A stretch of 64,000 nucleotides of DNA from Tunicatimonas pelagia. GTDB taxonomy: Bacteria > Bacteroidota > Bacteroidia > Cytophagales > Cyclobacteriaceae. A program made the position numbers and the translations under genes. The stretch lies in contig NZ_CP120683.1 of assembly GCF_030506325.1 (NCBI RefSeq), forward strand, positions 4,477,001 through 4,541,000. Direction: 5' to 3'. Below are positions 8,071 through 17,060 of the stretch, one piece after another; position 1 is the first letter of the stretch; each line of letters starts with the position of its first letter. The notes under the pieces were generated by a model. That model saw only the letters and a program-made list of their open reading frames with translations. It was not told the DNA's origin and did not search any database.

Positions 8071-8694
8071 CTACCATACTTCAGCGAGCACTCGAAACGC
8101 CTGATACCCTCCGAGCGATAGAAGAATACCACCAGTAATTTTGTTGGTCCATTGGGTAAAGCGGGCTAATTGGGAAGAAAGCCACTGACCTGCTTGGGCG
8201 TATAGCAATAAAGAGAGAAACCGTCCTACCGATACTCCCAGCATTAGTCCCAAACAGTTGCTAAATTCCGATAGAAATACCCAGCCCTGTGATATTGTGT
8301 AAAGTAGTCCGAGGGTGATAAAGGGTAAACTCTGCGGATTAATAATACCAAATGCCAACCCTGTACTGAAAAACCCCCAGCTTCGTTGGGGAGATTGAGG
8401 CTTTTTCTTTTGCTGAGGAGAGGAAAACCAGAAATATAGACCCACCACAAGTAGAATTATCAGAGCGGTTACATCTATATAAATGTTATTAACCAACTCG
8501 CGGCCTACCCACTGGTTAAGCGTAATGGCTAAGTACGTGTAAAAAATTTCTACCAAAGCCGCTCCAAGAGCCATGAAAACTGCCGGACGAAGTGCTCGGG
8601 TAATAGCTGTATTTAGTACCACCATGTTGACCGTTCCGAAGGGAAGGTAACCAAAAAATGCCAGCGCAAATGCAATTAAAAAATGGGTTAGCAC
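8071..8694 (-). CDS. LysE/RhtB-family amino-acid exporter
   Basis: A 207-residue integral membrane protein with about six hydrophobic helices and no signal peptide. The N-terminal LAFFGYLPFGTVNMVVLNTA has the small-residue G-x-x-x-G-P/F-N pattern of the LysE/RhtB superfamily, and GFFSTGLAFGIINPQSLPFI corresponds to the conserved second half-repeat motif with its Asn-Pro. The family exports amino acids or related small molecules; the substrate is not predictable. It lies between the helicase and the ManD-like gene, all on the minus strand but separated by more than 100 bases. Confidence 0.8.
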   Translation of the reverse strand: MLTHFLIAFALAFFGYLPFGTVNMVVLNTAITRALRPAVFMALGAALVEIFYTYLAITLNQWVGRELVNNIYIDVTALIILLVVGLYFWFSSPQQKKKPQSPQRSWGFFSTGLAFGIINPQSLPFITLGLLYTISQGWVFLSEFSNCLGLMLGVSVGRFLSLLLYAQAGQWLSSQLARFTQWTNKITGGILLSLGGYQAFRVLAEVW

Positions 8695-8805
8695 GGTATA
8701 GACCTTTTTTATCAGTAAATGTTACCGATGTTAAAAATAGTTAAGCAACTGATTTTAGGCGTTATGTAAGCAAAAGTAGTAAAGATGAATCGTAAAATCC
8801 AGTAT

Positions 8806-11568
8806 TTAAGGGTACATGCTTTGGCCTGGACTACTTAAGAATCTTTTTAAATATTTGGTGGAGATTTCTTGATTAAAATACCAACGGCTGTATGATAGAG
8901 GGTAAGCTAAAATGCCAACTCGCTGAAGAATATTAAACTGCTCTACTGACATGGCCTCTTCCATTTCTCCCGGATAGCCAATTAGGTTGATACAGAAGGT
9001 AGTCTCTTGATGTACCAACACAATGTCAATTTCAATCCCAGCGATGGTATATTGTTGGTGAATTTCTTGATAGCCTTGCTCTCGCAACCATGCTACCACA
9101 GATGCCAGAAATGTATCATGATAGTATGATGTTACCCCTGACATAAGTCGTAAATCGGCTTGTTCAATATGATTAATGTACTTCTCTAGTTGAGATGCTG
9201 CTGCATAACCAGTTGGTTGATGTAAAGATGTGATGATCCACTGCTCGGAACGTGCCCGAGTAATACTGACGTTAAATACATCTTCCCGACTGAGAATTTG
9301 AAAGGTAGAAGGATGTACCTCTTCGTCTACGGCAAGCGATATGAGCATAATATCCCGTTCTTCCCCCTGAAAAGTATAAGGAGTACCAATTAGTATCTGG
9401 TGTCTATCCAGTAATTTAATGTCAATTTTTTCAGCAACCTGTTTCCGAAGGCAATCTACTTGTTGCCGAAAGGGGGATAAAATCCCAATACTTTGACAAG
9501 CGGCAGGCATTAAAGGCAATTCAGTATTAGCTATCTCGCTAATCTTAGCGAGTATAAAATTTATCTCTTCTTGGTTGTGACCAGCCTTATGGCGTTTGCC
9601 GGACAGCCGGATAAGATGAACATGCTGCACTCGCTCATTCTGGGGCTGAGCCGTCATAATACGTAGCTGATTCTGATAGAAATGCTGGTTGCTAAATTGA
9701 ATAATTGACGGCTGGCTACGGTAATGCTCATTCAGAAACACGAGTGCAGACTGAGAAAGAAGGTTTCGGTTGGCAATATCCAGCAGACTATGATCTCTGA
9801 AATTATATTCCCCCGCTAGCAATGCAGATAACCCGTTTCTCTCAGCAAGCTGTTGCTGACGATGTTTAGCGAGAAAAGATACGTGCCGAAGCTGCTTAGG
9901 ATCTCCGGCTACTACTACCTTTTTTCCCCGTTGCAAAATAGGTAGCACCGAAGCCATATCACACTGGGTAGCTTCATCCACAATCACCACATCAAACATT
10001 TCTTTTCTCATCGGCAGAATGTGGCTTATATCGGTGATACTCACCAGCCATACTGGAAAAGTCTGACTTAGGTGATTGAAGTTGATTTTGTTGAATAGGG
10101 CGATTTGCTTACTGCTAGTGCGGGCTCGGATGGCGGATAAAAATCTCTGAAGCTCTTTCCGGTGATAAAGTAGCGACTGATGTAGCCGATAGTTAAACTT
10201 TGATACTAGTAACTCTTTAATTTTCCGATGTTTAGTAGCTAACTGATCCTGATATACTACGGTGAAATTTCCGATGGACTGAGTACGTTTTATTCGCCAC
10301 CCTATGAAACGCTTTCTGACAGAATACATCCAGGAGTTTTGCGGGGTGGTCAAAAATACTCCTTCGCGGTAAGCCTGTTTAGCCCGTTTAGTGTACTCGC
10401 GTTCCAGTTTATGAAGATTGTTACTAAGTTTGGCTACATTTTTTTCTAGTAGTTTGATAACCTTCTGGTCTACAGGTTCTACACTCATCCCATTCAGCCA
10501 GTTTTCTAATCGCTTCTTAAGCACACTTTTGTAGTCTCTGTTGCCTCCACCCCTTACGGCAATCTGCTCCAACTGAAATTCAGACTGGATTTTATTATGA
10601 ACTACATCAACTGCTTGGTCATTAGCGGAGACGATTAGCACTGACTTCCCTTTGCTCATGCAGTCAATCGCCATTGAAGCGATAATAAAGGATTTTCCTG
10701 TGCCGGGTGGCCCGGTAATTTGCGTTAGCCAATTTTCTTCTATTGCAGCAAAAGCTTTAACCTGCGCTTGGCTTAAAACGGACGGAACTGTAGGAGGCTC
10801 TATAGGCATGGATATAGAAGTTGCCGAAACCGATTTGTCAAAAAGGGAGAGTAAAGCAGTGGAGTAATCATCAGTTTGACAGAGAGTCTCTAGTTCGCTT
10901 AAGATACCTAGCGTGGTGGTAGATTTACGCAAAACCCCCAGACCGGCAGCAGGTAAAAGGTAGTTCTTCTTCTTTTTCTTGAAGTTGAGAATTGCTTTCT
11001 TTTCCAGGAGTGAAGGGTACATCAACATCTCTTCGGTTTGCAAGTGAGGGACTTGCTTTGCCAAAACTTCTCGTAAGATGCCTATATCACCAAACCCAAA
11101 CTTCTCTCTGGTAATCCAATTCTGTAAAACCGAAGCACTATCGGTATCTTCTTCTACTGTAGCATTAAGTAAGTTTACGGCAATGGGGTTCACTGAGGCA
11201 TTTTCAGTAGAAGGTTTGATAAAGTAATTTTCGTCCCGTAATTCTAGGGTGGTTGGTATTAGGAAAAGTGGAGTGGCCACTGAGCTATTTCTACTACCTA
11301 CAGAGAGTTGGGCAGTCAGAAAAATGTAGGCCATCATTAGTTCCTTTTCTTTCGCGTATACCTTGGTTGTTTTGGCTACTTTTTCACCCCATAATGGATC
11401 TACCGGATAGATAGGTAATTTCTCAGCTAAAATTTCGGCATCAGGTAATAGCCACTGATGTTCTACACTTTTGCCAAAGAAATTGGAGAGCCCAACTTCT
11501 CGATTATCAGCTTGGTAGCAATCCTTCAGATATTGAATAATGGTAGTGATGCTGCTCATTTGTTTCAT
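8806..11568 (-). CDS. UPF1-like superfamily 1 helicase with C-terminal nuclease-like domain
   Basis: A 920-residue cytoplasmic ATPase with the full set of SF1 motifs: Walker A GPPGTGKS (near 286), Ia VLIVSANDQAVD, II VIVDEATQCDMAS (near 529), III VVAGDPKQLRHVSF, IV LNEHYRSQPSIIQFS, V GTPYTFQGEERDIML and VI VSITRARSEQ. The roughly 110-residue insert between motifs Ia and II is typical of UPF1/DNA2-like enzymes. Residues about 820-900 resemble a restriction-type nuclease fold (YTIAGIEIDIVLVHQ), but where Glu-x-Lys is expected the sequence reads CINLIGYPG, so it is probably inactive. A role in DNA or RNA processing or defence is possible. It stands alone, divergent from the sulfatase fusion. Confidence 0.82.
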   Translation of the reverse strand: MKQMSSITTIIQYLKDCYQADNREVGLSNFFGKSVEHQWLLPDAEILAEKLPIYPVDPLWGEKVAKTTKVYAKEKELMMAYIFLTAQLSVGSRNSSVATPLFLIPTTLELRDENYFIKPSTENASVNPIAVNLLNATVEEDTDSASVLQNWITREKFGFGDIGILREVLAKQVPHLQTEEMLMYPSLLEKKAILNFKKKKKNYLLPAAGLGVLRKSTTTLGILSELETLCQTDDYSTALLSLFDKSVSATSISMPIEPPTVPSVLSQAQVKAFAAIEENWLTQITGPPGTGKSFIIASMAIDCMSKGKSVLIVSANDQAVDVVHNKIQSEFQLEQIAVRGGGNRDYKSVLKKRLENWLNGMSVEPVDQKVIKLLEKNVAKLSNNLHKLEREYTKRAKQAYREGVFLTTPQNSWMYSVRKRFIGWRIKRTQSIGNFTVVYQDQLATKHRKIKELLVSKFNYRLHQSLLYHRKELQRFLSAIRARTSSKQIALFNKINFNHLSQTFPVWLVSITDISHILPMRKEMFDVVIVDEATQCDMASVLPILQRGKKVVVAGDPKQLRHVSFLAKHRQQQLAERNGLSALLAGEYNFRDHSLLDIANRNLLSQSALVFLNEHYRSQPSIIQFSNQHFYQNQLRIMTAQPQNERVQHVHLIRLSGKRHKAGHNQEEINFILAKISEIANTELPLMPAACQSIGILSPFRQQVDCLRKQVAEKIDIKLLDRHQILIGTPYTFQGEERDIMLISLAVDEEVHPSTFQILSREDVFNVSITRARSEQWIITSLHQPTGYAAASQLEKYINHIEQADLRLMSGVTSYYHDTFLASVVAWLREQGYQEIHQQYTIAGIEIDIVLVHQETTFCINLIGYPGEMEEAMSVEQFNILQRVGILAYPLSYSRWYFNQEISTKYLKRFLSSPGQSMYP

Positions 11569-11703
11569 GTTCTATCAAGCAGTAAGCCAAACTATGATAA
11601 GTAACCAGTCAAAATGCGAGGTATATTACACCGCATCAAATTTGAAAATCTCATCAATTAGTGAGAAGTTGTGGCACTTGATTTAATACGATACACAACC
11701 AAC

Positions 11704-14700
11704 ATGATCAAATCTATTTTACTATTGGGATTCTTCGTAGTCTTCGCTGCTCAGCCTTTTTTGTCTTTTGGGCAATCTACCCAGAATGCTACCAGTCCCA
11801 ACATTATTTTTATTCTCACCGACGACCAGCGGTGGGATGCGCTGGGCTACGCGGGCAATGAGCTAATTCATACGCCTGAAATGGATAAATTGGCTAAACA
11901 GGGCACTTACTTCTCTCACGCGATGGTGACTACGCCCATTTGTGCGGGAAGCCGGGCGAGCATTTTGAGTGGGTTGTACGAGCGCACACATCGCTACAAT
12001 TTCCAGTCGGGACCCATGCAGGAGCATTATATGCAGCAGGCGTACCCAAGACTACTAAAAGAAGCGGGCTACCGCACCGGGTTCTACGGTAAGTTTGGGG
12101 TAAACTACCCTGACTTGAATGCGCTGTTTGACGAATACGAATCCTACGACCGCAATAACAAGTTCAAAGATCGGCGGGGCTACTACTATAAGGCACTGGG
12201 TGAAGATACGGTTCATCTTACTCGCTACACCGGACAGCAAGCCCTGGACTTTATTGATCGGGCAGACTCAAGAACTCCCTTTTGCTTATCGCTTAGCTTC
12301 AGTGCGCCTCACGCCCACGACCCCGCCGAAGATCAGTACTTCTGGCAGTCGGAATCTGATAAGTTGCTGGCGAAAACCGAAATGCCCGAGCCAAATTTGG
12401 GTAACGATCGCTACTTTAACGAATTACCCGAACCCGTTCGAGAGGGGTTTAATCGCACGCGCTGGCATTGGCGCTACGATACGCCCGAGAAGTATCAGCA
12501 TAGCGTGAAGGGCTACTATCGTATGATCTCAGATATTGATCGGGAGATTGCTAAAATCCGCCAACAACTGAAGAAAAAGAAACTGGATAAGAATACTGTC
12601 ATCATTCTGATGGGTGATAACGGCTATTTTCTGGGCGAACGCCAACTGGCTGGTAAATGGTTGCTGTACGATAACTCGGTGCGCGTTCCCCTCATTGTTT
12701 TTGATCCCAGAGTTGATAAGCACCAAAGTAGCGATGAACTGGCACTTAACGTAGATGTGCCCGCTACGATGCTTGCTCTGGCCGGGGTTAACGTTCCCGA
12801 TACTTATCAGGGGAAAAGTCTGCTGCCCATTGTTTCGGGAGAAACTACAGGCCTAGCTCGTGACACTGCGCTAATTGAACACCTGTGGGAGTTTGAGTAT
12901 ATTCCGCCTAGCGAGGGAGTACGAACCAAGCAATGGAAGTACTTTCGCTATGTAAACGACAAGTCCAGTGAAGAGCTGTATCACTTAACCGACGACCCTC
13001 AGGAGACTAATAACTTAGCTAAGGATCCGAATTATCAGGATGTATTGGCTGATTTATCCTCCGCTACCGATCGGCTAATCCGAGAACATAGCGATTCGCT
13101 CTCGATAGCTCCGCACGGGTTAATGGTAGAATTTATTCGCCCCTCCGGTACTTCTACGGTGAATGACCAATTGCCAGAATACAGTTGGACGGTGCCCCAG
13201 GGAGCGGTTCGGCAACAGGGCTATCAACTATTAGTAGCTTCTTCGGAAGAAAACTTAGCCGAAAATATCGGTGATGTGTGGAATAGCGGTCAAGTTAAAG
13301 CGAGTATATCGGCAAACGTAGAGCACGGAGGTAATCCACTGGCTCCCCAAACTAAGTACTTCTGGAAAGTTCGTATTTGGGATGAAGGCAATCGGGTGAC
13401 CGATTACTCGGAAGCTCACTCCTTTCAAACTACGAACTTTCAGTCGGGTAATGCTCCGGGGCGAAGCTTCCAACTGGAAAGAATTCATCCGACAGTATTA
13501 GAGAAGACCAGCGAGAATAGTTACTTCGCTGATTTTGGGAAACATGCTTTCGGTAAGCTGAAGCTACGCTATCAAGCTCCAGCAGCGACTACCCTAACCG
13601 TTCGCTTGGGTGAAAAGCTGAAAGATGGTCAGATTGATCGGGAGCCAGGTGGCACCCTACGCTACCAAGAAGTAAGGGCACCCGTTAGCCCTGACCAACA
13701 GACCTACGAAATTGAGTTGGAACGTAACGAGCGTAACACGTTGCCCGTGGCAGTAGCCTTACCCGACTCCTTTGGTATTGTTATGCCCTTTCGCTACGCG
13801 GAAATAGAGGGCGTGCAAACCGAATTAAAACCTGACGATCTTACTCAACTGGCTTACTTCAACTACTGGAATGAAAACGAAAGTAGCTTCACCTCATCAG
13901 ATACGTTGCTGAACCAAGTTTGGGATTTATGTAAGTATACCATGAAGGCGACTTCCTTTGCGGGAATATACGTAGATGGCGATCGGGAACGAATTCCCTA
14001 CGAGGCGGATGCCTACATTAACCAACTAGGGCACTATACCACCGATCGGGAATACGCAATGGCGCAGCGAACCATTGAGTGGTTCATGAATAATCCTACT
14101 TGGCCTACCGAGTGGCTACTGCATACCGCCCTCATGATGTACCAAGATTATTACTACAGCGGGAACACCGAACTGATTGAAAAGTACTACGAACCGCTAA
14201 AAAGCAAAACCCTGATTGACTTAGCGCGAGAAGACGGACTAATTAGCTCTACCTCCGGCCAAGTGACCGGGCCATACATGGCGCAATTGGGCTTTGCCGA
14301 TACTACCAATCGATTGAAAGACATTGTAGACTGGCCTCCGGCCCAGAAAGATACCGGCTGGAAACTCTCTACCGAAGAAGGTGAACGCGATGGCCACCAG
14401 ATGCTACCCATCAACACCGTAGTGAACAGTTTCTTCTACCAAAATATGAAGATGATGGCTGAACTAGCCGAAGTGCTAGGTAAGTCAGAGGATGCAAGCC
14501 ACTTTGCTCTGATGGCGGCCAAGGTGAAGCAAACAATTAATACTAAGTTGCTTGATAAAGAGCAAGGAATCTACCTGGATGGCGAAGGGGCTACGCACTC
14601 ATCCTTGCATTCTAATATGATGCCACTGGCTTTCGGATTAGTACCACCCGAACATCAAAAAACGGTAGTAGAATTCATTAAGTCGCGCGGGATGGCCTGC

Positions 14701-15231
14701 AGTGTGTACGGTGCTCAGTTTTTACTGGAAGGCTTGTACGAAGCCGGAGCCAGTGACTACGCCCTGGAACTGATGACGGCTACTCACGACCGCAGTTGGT
14801 GGAATATGATTGCCGCCGGGTCTACCGTTGCCCTGGAAGCTTGGGACATGAAGTACAAGCCTAATCTGGACTGGAACCACGCCTGGGGTGCCACTCCGGC
14901 TAATATTATCCCCCGCTACCTCTGGGGCATCCAACCCAAAACTCCCGGCTTTGGCATCATCAGTATTGAACCGCAAATGAGCAAACTAAAGCACAGTAGC
15001 ATTAAAATGCCCACCATTAAAGGTTCGATAACCGGAGAATACCAGTTTGTCAATAATCGCTTGCAACGCTATACCATTGAACTGCCGGGCAATACCGTCG
15101 CCGAGTTTACTCTTCCCAACATATCGGACGCAGCTATCAGCCTAAACGGTCAAGCGGTAAATCCCTTGTTTGGTTCTATCCACCTTGAACCCGGCGTGAA
15201 CCAGATTGAGATACAGATAAACTCGTTTTGA
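11704..15231 (+). CDS. Secreted sulfatase / alpha-L-rhamnosidase (GH78) fusion
   Basis: A 1175-residue exported protein joining two enzymes. After a signal peptide (to about residue 24) comes an S1 arylsulfatase domain (about 30-480) with metal Asp40-Asp41 in ILTDDQRWD and the modification motif C80-A-G-S-R84, where Cys80 should become formylglycine; the usual Pro/Ala at the third position is Gly. MGDNGYFLGE and GKW supply further active-site residues. A fibronectin-like linker leads to GH78, with DGDRERIPYEAD (near 758) and VALEAWD (near 1045) holding candidate catalytic acids. Bifunctional S1/GH78 proteins are known from marine flavobacterial ulvan loci, suggesting desulfation and release of rhamnose from algal polysaccharide. 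A GTG at 11671 would bury the signal peptide. Confidence 0.9.
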   Translation: MIKSILLLGFFVVFAAQPFLSFGQSTQNATSPNIIFILTDDQRWDALGYAGNELIHTPEMDKLAKQGTYFSHAMVTTPICAGSRASILSGLYERTHRYNFQSGPMQEHYMQQAYPRLLKEAGYRTGFYGKFGVNYPDLNALFDEYESYDRNNKFKDRRGYYYKALGEDTVHLTRYTGQQALDFIDRADSRTPFCLSLSFSAPHAHDPAEDQYFWQSESDKLLAKTEMPEPNLGNDRYFNELPEPVREGFNRTRWHWRYDTPEKYQHSVKGYYRMISDIDREIAKIRQQLKKKKLDKNTVIILMGDNGYFLGERQLAGKWLLYDNSVRVPLIVFDPRVDKHQSSDELALNVDVPATMLALAGVNVPDTYQGKSLLPIVSGETTGLARDTALIEHLWEFEYIPPSEGVRTKQWKYFRYVNDKSSEELYHLTDDPQETNNLAKDPNYQDVLADLSSATDRLIREHSDSLSIAPHGLMVEFIRPSGTSTVNDQLPEYSWTVPQGAVRQQGYQLLVASSEENLAENIGDVWNSGQVKASISANVEHGGNPLAPQTKYFWKVRIWDEGNRVTDYSEAHSFQTTNFQSGNAPGRSFQLERIHPTVLEKTSENSYFADFGKHAFGKLKLRYQAPAATTLTVRLGEKLKDGQIDREPGGTLRYQEVRAPVSPDQQTYEIELERNERNTLPVAVALPDSFGIVMPFRYAEIEGVQTELKPDDLTQLAYFNYWNENESSFTSSDTLLNQVWDLCKYTMKATSFAGIYVDGDRERIPYEADAYINQLGHYTTDREYAMAQRTIEWFMNNPTWPTEWLLHTALMMYQDYYYSGNTELIEKYYEPLKSKTLIDLAREDGLISSTSGQVTGPYMAQLGFADTTNRLKDIVDWPPAQKDTGWKLSTEEGERDGHQMLPINTVVNSFFYQNMKMMAELAEVLGKSEDASHFALMAAKVKQTINTKLLDKEQGIYLDGEGATHSSLHSNMMPLAFGLVPPEHQKTVVEFIKSRGMACSVYGAQFLLEGLYEAGASDYALELMTATHDRSWWNMIAAGSTVALEAWDMKYKPNLDWNHAWGATPANIIPRYLWGIQPKTPGFGIISIEPQMSKLKHSSIKMPTIKGSITGEYQFVNNRLQRYTIELPGNTVAEFTLPNISDAAISLNGQAVNPLFGSIHLEPGVNQIEIQINSF

Positions 15232-15271
15232 GTAGACTGCAAACTAAATTCATGGGCTACTTACTTCACTG

Positions 15272-15389
15272 CGTCACGGCGAATCAGTAAATCGGACTTC
15301 CGAAGCAGTCATCTCGCGCTCCCGTGGGAATAAGTACATGTGTAAGTGCCCCACTCCGTGAAATGGCTTCGCAGAGCCTCGCCATGACG
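15272..15389. repeat. Degenerate palindromic intergenic repeat
   Basis: Near-perfect inverted ends, CGTCACGGCGA (15272-15282) and TCGCCATGACG (15379-15389), enclose a variable middle. This resembles the widespread bacterial intergenic repeat ending CGTCATTGCGAG...CTCGCAATGACG. It lies in the convergent gap between the sulfatase fusion and trpF and could act as a transcription barrier. The family assignment is from resemblance only. Confidence 0.4.
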
Positions 15390-15497
15390 GTACTAATAAA
15401 ACACTTTACCCCTTAGTTTACAGTGCGCTTCGCAACTGAACTGCCGCTTCGTAAATAGTTTGAAGATAGTGCTTTTGAGAACCGAAGAATGAGTCAA

Positions 15498-16139
15498 TCA
15501 TTCTTCTGAATGGGGGTTGCGTACTTTGTTCACTAGCTTTTTTAAGCGAGTGCTATCTTTATGTCCTGGTTCAATCTCGAAGCGACTGTTGACATCCAGG
15601 CCGATAAATTGATCGTGATTTAAGCTGAGAGCTTCCTCAAGATTGTCTAAACCAATGCCACCGCTGAGGAAGAACGGGGTAGTGAGTGTATACTCTTCTA
15701 GCTGTGACCAATCGAAAGTGTGGCCTGATCCGCCGTAGTTCGGCGTTTGGGTATCAAATAAGAAATAATCTACGTGAGCTTCGTAGGAGGCTAACTGAGT
15801 GAAATCAAAGTTTACACTCCCTAAGCGAAACACCTTGATGACAGTATAGTTAGCAGCTTTCAGTTCCCGACACTGCACGGGAGATTCGTCGCCGTGCAAC
15901 TGCACTCCGTTTAAGCCAAAATGCTGGGCTTGCTGAAGTATGTATTCATTTATTGCATTTACAAATACTCCTATCTTCTGAATACGGTCAGGAATGGCCT
16001 TCACTTCTTCGGGAGCAAGGCAGTCTGCCATATAGCGAGGAGATTTCTCGTAAAAGATAAAACCCAGATAGTCTGGTTGTAATGTGGCAACCTCGCGTAA
16101 ATTCTTAGCGTACTTCATTCCGCAAATCTTAAGCTTCAT
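15498..16139 (-). CDS. trpF: Phosphoribosylanthranilate isomerase
   Basis: TrpF converts N-(5-phosphoribosyl)anthranilate to the open-chain carboxyphenylamino-deoxyribulose phosphate, step three from chorismate. The 213 residues form a TIM barrel of normal length. The N-terminal LKICGMKYAKNL contains the catalytic Cys, the GFIFYEKSPRY loop follows, and LFDTQTPNYGGSGHTFDW carries the catalytic Asp and the phosphate-side Gly-Gly-x-Gly. FFLSGGIGLDN is the second phosphate loop. The start codon overlaps the trpC stop by four bases (ATGA), so the two genes are translationally coupled. Confidence 0.96.
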   Translation of the reverse strand: MKLKICGMKYAKNLREVATLQPDYLGFIFYEKSPRYMADCLAPEEVKAIPDRIQKIGVFVNAINEYILQQAQHFGLNGVQLHGDESPVQCRELKAANYTVIKVFRLGSVNFDFTQLASYEAHVDYFLFDTQTPNYGGSGHTFDWSQLEEYTLTTPFFLSGGIGLDNLEEALSLNHDQFIGLDVNSRFEIEPGHKDSTRLKKLVNKVRNPHSEE

Positions 16140-16945
16140 GTGGTGGGCGTGGTTACTTTCTGAATAAAATCATGGCAGGCTTCGCCTGGGTTCGGTTGCT
16201 TCATAAAATATTCACCAATTAAAAAGCCTTGGTAACCATGTTCCATTAGGGTGTGAATATTAGCTGGGTCGCTAATGCCGCTTTCGGAGATTTTTACGAG
16301 GTCTTGAGGCATCAGATTAGCTAACCGGATAGACGTTTCAATAGTAGTATTGAAAGTGTTTAGATCGCGATTGTTTACCCCGACTACATCAATGAAAGGA
16401 GTGATTGTCTCATTTAGAGCCGTTTGCCGAAGTTCATCTTCGTCGTGAACTTCCAAAAGAACTTCTAACCCTAACTGGTGGGCACGTTGGGCTATTGCTA
16501 GTACGCGAGGAGGGGGAAGGATAGCTGCAATCAACAAAATAGCATCAGCACCCAGTGCTTTCGCTTCGGTAACTTGGTATTCGTCAATCGTAAAGTCTTT
16601 CCGCAAAATCGGTATTTGATTATGCTCCCGGGCAATCCGTAGGTTTTCATCGCTACCGGCAAAAAAGTCAATATCGGTGAGTACCGAAAGGGCGGCTGCT
16701 CCGGCTTGTACGTAGCCCTGCGTAGTTTGCGCCACATCAGCCTGATCGTTAATAATTCCTTTGGAGGGCGACTTACGCTTAAACTCGGCAATAATACCCG
16801 GACTGGCATTTCGTAAGGCTTGCGAGAGCGAATACGTTTTTCGATCAAAAAGCGGGTTTTGCTCTAGTTCAGCTGCGCTTTTTAGCGATTTACGCTCGGC
16901 TATTTCCTCTTTTTTTCGGACGACAATTGTATCTAAAATGCTCAT
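16136..16945 (-). CDS. trpC: Indole-3-glycerol-phosphate synthase
   Basis: TrpC closes the ring of carboxyphenylamino-deoxyribulose phosphate to indole-3-glycerol phosphate. The 269-residue protein begins MSILDTIVVRKKEEIAERKS, the typical N-terminal helix. Family signatures are IIAEFKRKSPSKG (catalytic Lys and phosphate site), ILRKDFTIDEYQV, LEVHDEDEL, GVNNRDLNTF and KISESGISDP. A longer frame open to 17020 runs into the heptamer repeat tract and lacks homologous residues, so the ATG at 16945 is preferred. It is the first gene of a trpC-trpF pair cut off from the rest of the trp genes. A TATCTTTG promoter element sits 23 bases upstream. Confidence 0.96.
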   Translation of the reverse strand: MSILDTIVVRKKEEIAERKSLKSAAELEQNPLFDRKTYSLSQALRNASPGIIAEFKRKSPSKGIINDQADVAQTTQGYVQAGAAALSVLTDIDFFAGSDENLRIAREHNQIPILRKDFTIDEYQVTEAKALGADAILLIAAILPPPRVLAIAQRAHQLGLEVLLEVHDEDELRQTALNETITPFIDVVGVNNRDLNTFNTTIETSIRLANLMPQDLVKISESGISDPANIHTLMEHGYQGFLIGEYFMKQPNPGEACHDFIQKVTTPTT

Positions 16946-16967
16946 AATTTCATTTAAATTAACGTTG

Positions 16968-16975
16968 CAAAGATA
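16968..16975 (-). promoter_or_regulatory. -7 promoter element of trpC-trpF
   Basis: On the minus strand the sequence is TATCTTTG, an exact match to the Bacteroidota TAnnTTTG -7 box. No clear TTTG was found at -33. If used, the transcript would begin about 15-20 bases before the trpC start, leaving no room for a leader peptide, so the attenuator upstream of trpE is not duplicated here. Confidence 0.45.
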
Positions 16976-16990
16976 GTAATAGAATAAGTG

Positions 16991-17049
16991 AATGATTAAT
17001 GAACAATGAATTGCGGTCATTTGTCATCAGTCACTACCCATTAATCATT
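16991..17049. repeat. Heptamer tract with inverted ends between trpC and arginine deiminase
   Basis: Eight heptamers in register starting AATGATT, AATGAAC, AATGAAT and ending ACTACCC, ATTAATC, ATT. The outer 11 bases are exact inverted repeats: AATGATTAATG (16991-17001) and CATTAATCATT (17039-17049). A similar arrangement with some of the same units occurs at 32721-32825. Confidence 0.6.
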
Positions 17050-17060
17050 ATCTTTACTAT

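Noticed and set aside
16946-17060. Second trp leader peptide upstream of trpC
   Set aside because: No Trp-codon cluster and no terminator hairpin; the predicted promoter leaves too little room.
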